Assembly (NCBI RefSeq): GCF_000195275.1
Contig: NC_015385.1
Location: forward strand, 744,001 to 808,000
Length of the DNA: 64,000 bases
Direction: 5' to 3'
Origin: Treponema succinifaciens DSM 2489
GTDB lineage: Bacteria; Spirochaetota; Spirochaetia; Treponematales; Treponemataceae
Shown here: positions 8,014-16,441 of the stretch, piece after piece
Layout of the letters: each line of letters opens with the position of its first letter
Position numbering within the stretch: the stretch's first letter is position 1
Notes under the pieces: model-generated
What the model was told of the DNA's origin: nothing
The model's input: only the letters and a program-made list of their open reading frames with translations
The model's database searches: none
Made by a program: the position numbers and the translations under genes

Positions 8014-8214
8014 ATGGAAAAAACAACACAGCACGGCGGAACAAGAGCCGGAGCAGGCAGAAAAAAAGGAAGCACAACAAATAATACAGGATATAAAAAC
8101 GGACGGATTGTCATTTCCTGCCTTGAATCTGAGGAAATGGCAATAAAACAAAAAGCAAAAGAACAGAATAAAACAGTAAGCAGGTTGATTATTGATTCTG
8201 TTTTGAAAAACTAA
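8014..8214 (+). CDS. Small basic DNA-binding-like protein (IS1595 passenger)
   Basis: The 66-residue product starts MEKTTQHGGTRAGAGRKKGS, an AT-hook-like basic arm common at the start of small phage and mobile-element proteins. It then has NGRIVISCLESEEMAIKQKAKEQNKTVSRLIIDSVL, the strand-helix-helix spacing of a ribbon-helix-helix protein. The start is chosen at 8014 because AGGTGA lies five bases upstream; longer in-frame starts run through the 25-aa peptide region. It may regulate the transposase that follows 16 bases later. IS1595 elements are known to carry passenger genes. Confidence 0.65.
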   Translation: MEKTTQHGGTRAGAGRKKGSTTNNTGYKNGRIVISCLESEEMAIKQKAKEQNKTVSRLIIDSVLKN

Positions 8215-8230
8215 AAAGCAGGAGGCATAT

Positions 8231-9143
8231 ATGACATTCTTTGATTTTATGATAAAGTTTCCGACTGAAAAAGCCGTTATAAAATACTTTCTCAAAATCA
8301 GATATAACGATGTTCTTATATGCCCTCACTGCGGTTCAAAAGTTCGTGTTCAGCACAGAAATGACAATCTAAAACTTTGTAACTGCCATAACTGCAATAA
8401 TACATTCTCACCATTCAAAAACACAATCTTTGAAAAGTCATCAACAGACCTGCGTAAATGGTTCTATGCAATCCATTTATTTTTGAATTCTAAAAAAGGA
8501 ATTTCCGGCTTGCAGTTACAGCGTGAAATCGGCGTAACATATAAAACTAGCGTGGAGAATGCTCAAGCAGATACGCTCTGCAATGGGAAACACTGATATG
8601 TCAAAAGCATTTGAAGCAATGGTCGAAATTGACGAAACATATATCGGCGGTAAACCTAGAAAAATGAACGGCGAAACAGAGCCTTCAAAGCGTGGACGTG
8701 GAACTAAAAAAACTCCTGTTGTAGGTGTAAAAGAAAGAAGTTCAAGCCACGTATTCGCAAAGGTAGCACTTCCAAACGAAGAAGGCAAGAAACTTACAGG
8801 AAAGCAGCTTTTCAATATTCTTGACAGCGTATGCAAGAAAGACGCAACGGTTCTGACCGATGATTTTAGAGGCTACAATTTTATGAACCATAAAAACACA
8901 AATAAAAACAACTACTACAGAATCAGCGTAAATCATTTAGAAAGCATTTACAGCCTCGGCAACGGACTTCATACAAACGGAATTGAATCGTTCTGGGCAC
9001 TGTTGAAGCGTGGAATTCTCGGAATTTATCATCACGTTTCTGTAGACTACTTGCAGGAATATGTAAACGAATTCTGTTTCCGGCAGAACAACGGAACAAG
9101 CTCATTTGATGTACTGTTAAAGCAGGGGATATTTGCGGCATAA
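8231..9143 (+). pseudogene. IS1595-family (ISXO2-like) transposase, frameshifted
   Basis: A one-base insertion near 8549 (ACTAGC for ACAGC in copy 2) breaks the gene into an N-terminal frame to 8596 and a C-terminal frame from 8559. The N-terminal zinc ribbon (CPHCGSK...CNCHNC) and HTH-like region are in the first part. The DDE-type core (VEIDETYIGGKPRK, LTDDFRGYN, HTNGIESFWALLKRG) is in the second. The intact version is copy 2 at 27920-28831. Confidence 0.9.
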
Positions 9144-9831
9144 TTCAATATTGATTTAAATCCTTGAAATGTATAGTATAAAGATAAAGCCTTTCTTTTT
9201 GGCGAAAGAAAGGCTTTTGAAACGGATTATCAGATACTTTTGGGAAACGGCAATCTGATATTTATTAACAAAGGGAACAAATGTTCTCGCTTTTTGTATA
9301 ATATTAAGCATTTATAAGTTATTTGTCAATATGATACAGAAAGCCTCTTAAAAGGATAAATTTAATGAGGTGTAAAAAAAATTACATTGATTTTTATGAT
9401 GAACATTTTTTTGATTTAATATGGAAAGATTTTGAATTTTAGCATATAATAAAAAAACAAGAAATATAGTTTTGTCGTTTGTAATATTTCTTGTTTTTTT
9501 TAATAACTAAGAGTGTGTTAGGGGATAATTCCGAATTTATTTGTAAAATTGATTTAAGTCCAAATCCAAAAGATAATCCTGCACAGGCACATTATAAGAA
9601 ATTATGTATAAAAGAAATAGAATGGTGCCGTAAAAATCAGGAAGCCATCGTTAAAAAAGCGAATAAATTATATTACCTTGTTCAAAAAACAAATTGCAGT
9701 AGTATGCTCAAGAAAAGATGTAACGATTTTAAGAAACTTGAAAAAGTATTGGAAAAATTGTTGCAAAAAGAAAATAAAGCATAACAAGAAGTTCAAAGCC
9801 GACAAACCGGTCAAGCCGGTTTGCGGTTTGA

Positions 9832-10147
9832 TATGTTGTGCCATTTGTCAACATAAAAAACTCCTTTTGAGAAAAAATATAAAAAAAAACGGAAGGAAAG
9901 CGATAGATCGGCACATGGCCATTCTGATATACGTGGATTCGCCTGAAAATCAGGTTTACCGACAGGTCAATGGTCCGCCTGGAATTCTTTCTCTCTAACT
10001 GCGAGCATAGGAAGTTAAAAAGTTTCCCGCTCATAAACCGCTCGAAGATAATTCCTTAAATGCTCACAAATTCCTTCCGTTATGATACAAGTTAATTTTT
10101 CGCCAGAATATCTTTAGCGAAAGTTTCATCCCGCAGGTGATTTGATT
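9832..10147 (-). ncRNA. Probable seekRNA/bridge-RNA region of the IS1111-group element
   Basis: About 316 bases between the transposase stop and the element end are non-coding and almost identical in all eight copies (also 14702, 22712, 25583, 32861, 42451, 55009, 59411). In IS1111-group elements this 3' non-coding end encodes the guide RNA that specifies the target. The minus strand contains GCGGTTTATGAGC (10041-10029). Its first seven bases equal the left half of the attC target, and ATGAG is the complement of the right half CTCAT. The exact RNA ends cannot be set from sequence alone. Confidence 0.6.
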
Positions 10148-11362
10148 TCATTGCGCAATAAACTCCTCGACCGTTTTTTGAATGTCGGAAAGCTCCCCCT
10201 CATCAATTTTGTTCAAGGCAGTTTTCCTGTTGTCAACAAAATTCATCATTCCCCAGACAAAACATGCAAGCTCCCTTGCCCCCGCCGTCGTTACTAGATT
10301 GTAGGGGAGCCCTTTTTGGGAAAGATAAAGCATTCTTTTTCTGAGCCTGAGCGTGCACTTGTCCGCGTAAGAAACGATGGCGGCGGACGCATTTTTCTGC
10401 CGCTCTTTTACCCTGACTGATTTTGCCGTGACAACAGAATGCATTCTAAGGCTTCCCGCACACTCAACAAGAAGACTTCTGACTCTTGAATTCCCAGCTT
10501 TCGTAATCGCCGTGTGCCGTACCCTGTTTCCGCTTGAATCCTCGCCGGGACAAAGTCCTGTAAAGCTTACGAAGGACTTCGCCTTTGAAAAACGGGAAAA
10601 ATCCCCGATTTCCGCGACAATCGAAATGGCGGAGACATAACTGATTCCAGAGATGCACACCAGGGCATCAATTTTTTCCCTCACTTCATCATCCTTGCAG
10701 AGTTCCAGAATCTTCGCCTCAATTCTCTGAACTTTGTCCATGAGCGTTATTACTTCGGCGTGATATTCCTCAAATGATTCCTGAAGCCACTTGTCAGCGA
10801 AGTTCATCGTCCTGAGCCAAGCCATGTGAGCCTGCGTCCAGTAATGGCCGCTCTGAGGATAAGGCAAGCCCATTCGCAGCAGGAAAGAAAGGAGGTTCTG
10901 CTTTGCTTTTTTGAGCATGGTGATTTTTGCCGTCCTGACCCGTGTATATTCCTTTATCGCCTCAAGTTTTTCAGAAGGAAGGCAGACAGGGCTGTAGGTT
11001 TTGAAGGCGAGAGTCTTTGCAAGAAGGCGGGCGTCCATCCTGTCTGTCTTGACTTTCTGACCAGGTGCCTTTGCTATTGTCGATGGGGCGATAATGACGC
11101 AGGCGAAGTCTTCTTTTTGAAGTTTTCTGCAAAGTCCGTATCCTGTGGGACCTGCCTCGTATCCAATAAGAAAAACTGCATCTTGCCCGACTGATTTTTG
11201 AAGGTTCTTCAGGTAGTGAAGCGTGTTTTCAAATTTGGAAGAGCTTTTGTGCTCCGCGAATAATTTGTCTTCACGGCTGTCATAAGCACAGAAAGAATTT
11301 GTGTCCTTGTGCACGTCAATTCCGACATAGATTACTTTTGTGTTCTCTGTTACATTGTTCAT
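10148..11362 (-). CDS. IS110-family transposase, intact (copy 1)
   Basis: A 404-residue DEDD recombinase. The N-terminal RuvC-like part has YVGIDVHKD, GYEAGPTGYGL and KTDRMDARLLAKTLA, supplying the D-E-D-D residues. A coiled middle follows, then the C-terminal Tnp20 domain with VCISGISYVSAISIVAEIGDF, FTGLCPGEDSSG and KAGNSRVRSLLVE. The start at 11362 is chosen for an AGGAG eight to nine bases upstream. A longer frame begins at 11455 but lacks a ribosome site and reaches into the element end. Confidence 0.9.
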   Translation of the reverse strand: MNNVTENTKVIYVGIDVHKDTNSFCAYDSREDKLFAEHKSSSKFENTLHYLKNLQKSVGQDAVFLIGYEAGPTGYGLCRKLQKEDFACVIIAPSTIAKAPGQKVKTDRMDARLLAKTLAFKTYSPVCLPSEKLEAIKEYTRVRTAKITMLKKAKQNLLSFLLRMGLPYPQSGHYWTQAHMAWLRTMNFADKWLQESFEEYHAEVITLMDKVQRIEAKILELCKDDEVREKIDALVCISGISYVSAISIVAEIGDFSRFSKAKSFVSFTGLCPGEDSSGNRVRHTAITKAGNSRVRSLLVECAGSLRMHSVVTAKSVRVKERQKNASAAIVSYADKCTLRLRKRMLYLSQKGLPYNLVTTAGARELACFVWGMMNFVDNRKTALNKIDEGELSDIQKTVEEFIAQ

Positions 11363-11550
11363 TGTAGTGCTCCTTTTTGCATGAGGCAGGTCATGCTTGT
11401 TGTTTTCTATTCCAAGTTTACGACCGAACCCTCGATTCTGCAAACCTGGTGGCACTACATATTGTCTAACTCATTGTTATGTGGACGCCCGCACTGGGGC
11501 GCTTGTGTTAAGAAACATAAAAATATGCCGATTTATAAATGAGGTATAAA

Positions 11551-12249
11551 ATGAATATAGAGAAAATTTGTAATGAAATTCTTGATGAACTTAATCCTTG
11601 CTACGATATAGAACAATCTTTGAGAAATGCTTTTATCACTGTTATAAAATATTTAAATCAATTCCCTGAAAATCTTTCAGTTCGTTCTAAAAATAATATT
11701 CCTGATGTAAAAACAAGAGAAGGAATAGAACAATTAGCTATTTCATATTTTAATGGCTTCCATTCTCCTACTGTTCCGAAACTGCCAAAAACTGTACCAG
11801 ATGAAATGGTAAGTTTCATCATGGAAATTGTTTTTAATCATTCAAAGCAAGAAACAGAGGAAATAAAAATAACTCATTTGGAATCAATGGCTTCTGAAAA
11901 TGCTGTTGGAGCACTTTTGGAAAGATACTTGGATTCTGTTTTAAGAGAAAAAGGCTGGGCTTGGTGTTGTGGAAATTTTGTAAAAGCTATCGACTTTATA
12001 AAATTTGACAATGGTGTTTGGTTTGAATTGCAGATAAAAAATAGAAGTAATACAGAAAACTCTTCAAGCAGTAAAATTAGAGAAGGTACTTCAATTCATA
12101 AATGGTATCGAACTGAAGCGAAAAGTGGCGAAACAATGTGGAATAATGTTCCAGAGCCAATGAAAGGAATGAATCTTTCAGAGGAAGGCTTCAAAAAGTT
12201 CGTAGAACAATATTTGAAGAAAAATATAAATCTTGGAAAAGGAAATTAG
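11551..12249 (+). CDS. SinI-like type II restriction endonuclease
   Basis: The 232-residue protein resembles the SinI family (enzymes cutting GGWCC). Recognisable stretches are TREGIEQLAISYFNGFHSPTVPKLP, SENAVGALLERYLDSVLREKGWAWC, FVKAIDFIK and WFELQIKNRSNTENSSSSKIREGTSIHKW. The D-(x)n-E-x-(Q)-x-K pattern in AIDFIK...FELQIKN is a likely PD-(D/E)XK centre. The start at 11551 follows a GAGG site; an ATG 12 bases upstream is also in frame. It faces the C5 methyltransferase gene tail-to-tail, as expected for a complete restriction-modification cassette. Specificity is inferred from the family only. Confidence 0.75.
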   Translation: MNIEKICNEILDELNPCYDIEQSLRNAFITVIKYLNQFPENLSVRSKNNIPDVKTREGIEQLAISYFNGFHSPTVPKLPKTVPDEMVSFIMEIVFNHSKQETEEIKITHLESMASENAVGALLERYLDSVLREKGWAWCCGNFVKAIDFIKFDNGVWFELQIKNRSNTENSSSSKIREGTSIHKWYRTEAKSGETMWNNVPEPMKGMNLSEEGFKKFVEQYLKKNINLGKGN

Positions 12250-12253
12250 GATA

Positions 12254-12290
12254 AAAAGAGTCGTGAAAATCAAGTTTTCACGACTCTTTT
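12254..12290. terminator. Bidirectional terminator between restriction and methylase genes
   Basis: A perfect 16-bp stem (AAAAGAGTCGTGAAAA and its complement) with a TCAAG loop, with A-run and T-run on the two sides. It serves both convergent genes. Confidence 0.85.
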
Positions 12291-12293
12291 CTT

Positions 12294-13724
12294 TTATGCA
12301 AATTCTAGTTCTGGTTGCGTTGCGATTTTTTGTAAGCGTTTTTGCATAAGTTTTTTAATAGAAACATCATCTGTATATGTGTAACGAGAAAAAGGAAAAT
12401 TAACAGGTGGTAAATCTAATTCTTGAGAAGAAACAAGTTTTACAACTTGCTTTCCAATTGCAAATCCCAAACTGATTGGAACAGCATTTCCAATTTGCTT
12501 GTAAACATCTTTCATTTCTCCAAAGAATTTCCAATCATCTGGAAATTCTTGAATCCTTGCATATTCTTGAATACTAAGCGGCCTGTCTTTGTCCGGGTGA
12601 CATAAATCTGTAGCAGGCATTGTTGGATCTGTTACAAGAGTCGGAGAAGGTTCATCCCAACCTACACGGCGGAAAAATCCAGTTTTTCCGCCACCGAGTT
12701 TAAGTTTTTCGCCCATTGCCTCATATTGAACTTCCTGTGGCAAATGCTTCCAATATTGTCCTGCTTTAAGCATTCTAAAATATTTCAAACGCTTTTCTGG
12801 AAATTTCATTGCTTTTTGTTCGTCTTCTTTTAGGTCAGAAAGTACTTCTCTTACAGTTCTCCATTTTGGTAATCCAAAATTACCGAATTCATCATTTGTT
12901 GGTGGTAAATATGGTACTTTTTCACCATCACGAGAACAGAAAAATACTACGCGTTCTCGTTTTTGAGGAGCACCATAATTTGCAGCATTGTAGAGATTGA
13001 ATGTTACGGTATAACCGCCTTCTTCCAATTTATTCAGAATATAAAGTAAAGCTCCGCCTTTTTTTTCTTCTGGTGTTTTCGGTGCAAAACCAAAACGTTT
13101 TTCCATTTCTTCACATTCGAAAGGAGCAGATAAAATTCCTCTTACATTTTCAATTACTGCAAATTTGGGACGGAGTTCCAGTATTCTGTCAATAAAAGTT
13201 AAAAATACATTTCCACGTTTATCTTGGAAACCTTTTCTTTGTCCAGCAGTACTAAAAGCCTGACATGGAGGACCACCTATAACCAAATCAATTTCTTGTT
13301 TTTCTGAAATATTTGCAAATTTTCTAATGTCTTTTGCGCTGTAATTATTTATATCGCCGATAAGTCCAATATTCGGACGGTTTAATAAAATAGTTTTTCT
13401 TGCATTCGGTTCAATTTCCGAAGCTAAAAGAGGATGGATTCCAGCTTTTTCTATTCCGTAATCCAAGCCCATTGCTCCAGAGAAAAAACTCAAAGCGACA
13501 ATATTTGGAACATCTGAGTTTTTGCGAACTTGGTCTGGTATATCCTTGCTTATTTTAAACAAAGTTTCATTATCATTTAAAACTTCGGGATTTATAACCC
13601 AAGTTTTTCCAACTTGCTCTGCAGGTATTTTTCCATCTCTAATAAGTTTTCTTGTATATTGTGGAGTGCAATTTAATTTAAAAGATATATCTTCAACTGA
13701 AAGGTACTGCTTATTTGTTTCCAT
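12294..13724 (-). CDS. C5 DNA cytosine methyltransferase with N-terminal HTH (SinI-type partner)
   Basis: The 476-residue protein starts with an excisionase/MerR-like helix-turn-helix (YLSVEDISFKLNCTPQYTRKLI...VGKTWVINPE, residues 7-50). The C5 methylase follows: motif I LSFFSGAMGLDYG (about 78-90), motif IV GGPPCQAFSTAG with catalytic C154, motif VI ENVRG, motif VIII QKRERVVFF and motif X KQIGNAVPISLG. The length is close to known SinI methylases. It protects the host from the neighbouring nuclease. The HTH and a palindrome over its start codon suggest self-regulation. Confidence 0.85.
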   Translation of the reverse strand: METNKQYLSVEDISFKLNCTPQYTRKLIRDGKIPAEQVGKTWVINPEVLNDNETLFKISKDIPDQVRKNSDVPNIVALSFFSGAMGLDYGIEKAGIHPLLASEIEPNARKTILLNRPNIGLIGDINNYSAKDIRKFANISEKQEIDLVIGGPPCQAFSTAGQRKGFQDKRGNVFLTFIDRILELRPKFAVIENVRGILSAPFECEEMEKRFGFAPKTPEEKKGGALLYILNKLEEGGYTVTFNLYNAANYGAPQKRERVVFFCSRDGEKVPYLPPTNDEFGNFGLPKWRTVREVLSDLKEDEQKAMKFPEKRLKYFRMLKAGQYWKHLPQEVQYEAMGEKLKLGGGKTGFFRRVGWDEPSPTLVTDPTMPATDLCHPDKDRPLSIQEYARIQEFPDDWKFFGEMKDVYKQIGNAVPISLGFAIGKQVVKLVSSQELDLPPVNFPFSRYTYTDDVSIKKLMQKRLQKIATQPELEFA

Positions 13725-13731
13725 ATGGAAA
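13718..13731. promoter_or_regulatory. Candidate operator over the methyltransferase start codon
   Basis: TTTCCATATGGAAA is a perfect 14-bp palindrome that contains the methylase ATG on the minus strand. It lies between the methylase and the divergent membrane-protein gene. A site for the methylase's own N-terminal HTH is an inference. Confidence 0.4.
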
Positions 13732-13788
13732 ATATAAATAATCCATTGCCATTTGTCAATATTTTATATATATTTATACTGTAATATT

Positions 13789-14457
13789 ATGGATTTGTTT
13801 AGTTTTAATACAATTATACTTATTCTCTTTTATGTTCCTGGGTATATATTTATCCATACAGTGGATTATTTTCTTCTAAAAAGAGAGAAAACTCAGTTTG
13901 AAATTACAATTCAAGGATTGTTGGCAAGTGTTTGTCTTTTAATTTTCTTTGTTATATGGCCATACCAACCATTCAATGCAAAAAAAGAATTTATTTTACA
14001 ATTCTTATTAAGTTTCATTTCATCAAAAGATAAAGAAGTTTTATTTACTAATATTTCACATAATATAAAATACATTGGAATTATTTATTTCCTATTATGT
14101 CTGTATAGCTTTGTTTTTTCAGTTTTTTACTCTTTAATTCGTAGAACAAAATTAATCTCTTTTATTATTCAATGCGTAACCAAAAGAGACTATTTTCAAA
14201 GCGTATTCCTAAGATTTTTTCATGAATCAATAAATAAAATGGCTATCGTAACATTAGATGGTAATGTTAAATATTGGGGATACATAGTAGGTTCTCCCGA
14301 TAACGAACAATCAAATCATATTATCCTTTACAATCCATTAGTATTTGATAAAAAGAAATTTATTCAGTTGCAGGCGGAAAAAATTTTAATTGATACAAAT
14401 AAAATTAAACTTATAGAAGTTTTGCCTAAGGAGGAAGAAAATGGAAAACAAAGATGA
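13789..14457 (+). CDS. Membrane protein, DUF6338-like
   Basis: The 222-residue protein has three hydrophobic segments (LILFYVPGYIFIHTVDYFLL, GLLASVCLLIFFVIW and GIIYFLLCLYSFVFSVFYSL). It ends in a soluble domain with MAIVTLDGNVKYWGYIVGSPDNEQSNHIILYNPLVF. This layout resembles DUF6338 proteins of unknown function; I am not certain of the match. The start at 13789 is chosen because the TTGTCA/TAATAT promoter-like sequence ends just before it, which would give a nearly leaderless mRNA. An upstream ATG (13753) is possible. It overlaps the next gene by 17 bases. Confidence 0.55.
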   Translation: MDLFSFNTIILILFYVPGYIFIHTVDYFLLKREKTQFEITIQGLLASVCLLIFFVIWPYQPFNAKKEFILQFLLSFISSKDKEVLFTNISHNIKYIGIIYFLLCLYSFVFSVFYSLIRRTKLISFIIQCVTKRDYFQSVFLRFFHESINKMAIVTLDGNVKYWGYIVGSPDNEQSNHIILYNPLVFDKKKFIQLQAEKILIDTNKIKLIEVLPKEEENGKQR

Positions 14458-14644
14458 AAATCAAAACTTTTCTTATGTTGGAGATTCTTGGAATCAATCA
14501 TTAAATCGTTTAGGAGAATCATTTACAAGGTCGTTTAATTCAAATAATAATCAATTACCGAAAATTGATCCAAGTAAATATAATGTTACACCAACTGGAC
14601 AGGTAATAAATAATTCAACAAATAATACTCAATCTGAAAAGTAA
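14441..14644 (+). CDS. Small hydrophilic protein
   Basis: This 67-residue polar, asparagine-rich protein has no recognised domain (NFSYVGDSWNQSLNRLGESF, then a disordered PKIDPSKYNVTPTG stretch). AAGGAGG seven bases before the ATG lies inside the preceding membrane-protein gene, so the two are likely co-translated partners. It is the last gene before the cassette's attC half-core. Confidence 0.65.
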   Translation: MENKDENQNFSYVGDSWNQSLNRLGESFTRSFNSNNNQLPKIDPSKYNVTPTGQVINNSTNNTQSEK

Positions 14645-14701
14645 AAATACACATAACAAGAAGTTCAAAGCCGACACAGGCTCAAGGCCTGTGCGGTTTG
14701 A

Positions 14702-16338
14702 TATGTTGTGCCATTTGTCAACATAAAAAACTCCTTTTGAGAAAAAATATAAAAAAAAACGGAAGGAAAGCGATAGATCGGCACATGGCCATTCTGATAT
14801 ACGTGGATTCGCCTGAAAATCAGGTTTACCGACAGGTCAATGGTCCGCCTGGAATTCTTTCTCTCTAACTGCGAGCATAGGAAGTTAAAAAGTTTCCCGC
14901 TCATAAACCGCTCGAAGATAATTCCTTAAATGCTCACAAATTCCTTCCGTTATGATACAAGTTAATTTTTCGCCAGAATATCTTTAGCGAAAGTTTCATC
15001 CCGCAGGTGATTTGATTTCATTGCGCAATAAACTCCTCGACCGTTTTTTGAATGTCGGAAAGCTCCCCCTCATCAATTTTGTTCAAGGCAGTTTTCCTGT
15101 TGTCAACAAAATTCATCATTCCCCAGACAAAACATGCAAGCTCCCTTGCCCCCGCCGTCGTTACTAGATTGTAGGGGAGCCCTTTTTGGGAAAGATAAAG
15201 CATTCTTTTTCTGAGCCTGAGCGTGCACTTGTCCGCGTAAGAAACGATGGCGGCGGACGCATTTTTCTGCCGCTCTTTTACCCTGACTGATTTTGCCGTG
15301 ACAACAGAATGCATTCTAAGGCTTCCCGCACACTCAACAAGAAGACTTCTGACTCTTGAATTCCCAGCCTTAGTAATCGCCGTGTGCCGTACCCTGTTTC
15401 CGCTTGAATCCTCGCCGGGACAAAGTCCTGTAAAGCTTACGAAGGACTTCGCCTTTGAAAAACGGGAAAAATCCCCGATTTCCGCGACAATCGAAATGGC
15501 GGAGACATAACTGATTCCAGAGATGCACACCAGGGCATCAATTTTTTCCCTCACTTCATCATCCTTGCAGAGTTCCAGAATCTTCGCCTCAATTCTCTGA
15601 ACTTTGTCCATGAGCGTTATTACTTCGGCGTGATATTCCTCAAATGATTCCTGAAGCCACTTGTCAGCGAAGTTCATCGTCCTGAGCCAAGCCATGTGAG
15701 CCTGCGTCCAGTAATGGCCGCTCTGAGGATAAGGCAAGCCCATTCGCAGCAGGAAAGAAAGGAGGTTCTGCTTTGTCTTTTTTGAGCATGGTGATTTTTG
15801 CCGTCCTGACCCGTGTATATTCCTTTATCGCCTCAAGTTTTTCAGAAGGAAGGCAGACAGGGCTGTAGGTTTTGAAGGCGAGAGTCTTTGCAAGAAGGCG
15901 GGCGTCCATCCTGTCTGTCTTGACTTTCTGACCAGGTGCCTTTGCTATTGTCGATGGGGCGATAATGACGCAGGCGAAGTCTTCTTTTTGAAGTTTTCTG
16001 CAAAGTCCGTATCCTGTGGGACCTGCCTCGTATCCAATAAGAAAACTGCATCTTGCCCGACTGATTTTTGAAGGTTCTTCAGGTAGTGAAGCGTGTTTTC
16101 AAATTTGGAAGAGCTTTTGTGCTCCGCGAATAATTTGTCTTCACGGCTGTCATAAGCACAGAAAGAATTTGTGTCCTTGTGCACGTCAATTCCGACATAG
16201 ATTACTTTTGTGTTCTCTGTTACATTGTTCATTGTAGTGCTCCTTTTTGCATGAGGCAGGTCATGCTTGTTGTTTTCTATTCCAAGTTTACGACCGAACC
16301 CTCGATTCTGCAAACCTGGTGGCACTACATATTGTCTA
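14702..16338 (-). mobile_element. IS1111-group element in attC, copy 2
   Basis: Same ends, length (1637 bp), orientation and target position as copy 1. It differs by a few substitutions, including the CCTTAGTAATC variant shared with copies 3, 4 and 8. Confidence 0.9.
15018..16232 (-). pseudogene. IS110-family transposase, two frameshifts (copy 2)
   Basis: One inserted base in the TTTGTCTTTTTT tract (about 15775) and one missing A in the AAGAAAACTGC tract (about 16043) split the frame into three pieces. The total length is unchanged at 1215. The DEDD residues are no longer in one frame. Confidence 0.9.
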
Positions 16339-16441
16339 AGCAGTTGTTATGCTCACACGCCACTGGCGTGGTTTTGGAAAATAAAAATAGAAAAATTTAG
16401 AGTTTAACATTTTTATCTGTATCCAAAAAGGATGGAAAAAA

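Larger units (their letters stand above)
7600..9533 (+). mobile_element. IS1595-family element with passenger genes, copy 1
   Basis: The 1934-bp element has terminal inverted repeats beginning CGGAATTATCCCCT and is flanked by a perfect 8-bp duplication AATTTATT (7592-7599, 9534-9541). It carries, in order, a 37-aa peptide, a 25-aa hydrophobic peptide, a 66-aa basic protein and the transposase. After the transposase come a strong hairpin (9186-9218), a possible 25-aa frame (9365-9442) and a hairpin with a T-run near 9500. Copy 2 at 27289-29221 differs by a one-base insertion in the transposase. Confidence 0.9.
7306..9784 (+). pseudogene. toxN: ToxN/AbiQ-family endoribonuclease toxin, split by IS1595 element
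   Basis: Removing the IS and one copy of its 8-bp target duplication (joining 7599 to 9542) restores one 178-residue frame. It contains YYMDMKYIRDLHNADDRV, NRPFVGIVVICGEHKYCVPL, a K-x-T/DFTRI segment, LNFNNMIPI and a C-terminal helix KLCIKEIEWCRKNQEAIVKKA. This matches the ToxN/AbiQ fold and the family's usual length of about 170. The start at 7306 has an AGGA ribosome site. The remaining 5' frame ends inside the IS at 7626 after foreign residues, so the toxin is almost certainly inactive. Confidence 0.8.
9832..11468 (-). mobile_element. IS110-family (IS1111 group) element, copy 1, in attC
   Basis: 1637 bp, with no target duplication. Sub-terminal inverted repeats are TATGTTGTGCCA at the left end and the complement of TATGTAGTGCCA about seven bases in from the right end, the asymmetric arrangement typical of the IS1111 group. 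The transposase is on the minus strand. Like the seven other copies, it lies between the TTTGA and the spacer of the attC right arm. This matches the known IS1111-attC habit of targeting cassette recombination sites. Its GC content is visibly higher than that of the cassettes. Confidence 0.9.
9779..11482 (+). other. attC site split by IS1111-group element (copy 1)
   Basis: Left part 9779-9831: GCATAAC half-core, AGTTCAAAGCCG arm and AAACCGG-TCAAG-CCGGTTT hairpin. Right part 11469-11482: ACTCATT and the GTTATGT core. The two parts fit as one site (GTTCAAA pairs with TTTGAAC across the IS). Leader hairpin follows at 11484-11502. Confidence 0.85.
14650..16352 (+). other. attC site split by IS1111-group element (copy 2)
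   Basis: Left: CACATAAC half-core and ACAGGC-TCAAG-GCCTGT hairpin to 14701. Right: AGCAGTT and GTTATGC core (16346-16352). The right arm (GAAGC after rejoining) does not complement the left arm (AAGTTC), so the halves probably come from two different sites. Leader hairpin at 16356-16370. Confidence 0.8.

Noticed and set aside
9365-9442. 25-codon frame MRCKKNYIDFYDEHFF near the right end of the IS1595 element
   Set aside because: It is conserved in both copies only because the copies are nearly identical; weak ribosome site and no further support, so not listed as a gene.
9832-10034. Minus-strand frame MSGKLFNFLCSQLERK... present after every IS1111-group transposase
   Set aside because: It lies in the region expected to encode the guide RNA, has no good ribosome site, and reads out of the element into different attC arms, giving a different C-terminus at each copy.
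10377-11194. Plus-strand frames (MAADAFFCRS..., MSLRPVMAALR...) opposite the IS110 transposase, repeated in all copies
   Set aside because: They are antisense shadows of a GC-richer gene; all real motifs lie on the minus strand.
11363-11455. N-terminal extension of the IS110 transposase starting MPPGLQNRG
   Set aside because: It has no ribosome site and reaches into the element terminus; AGGAG lies before the internal MNNVTENTK start.
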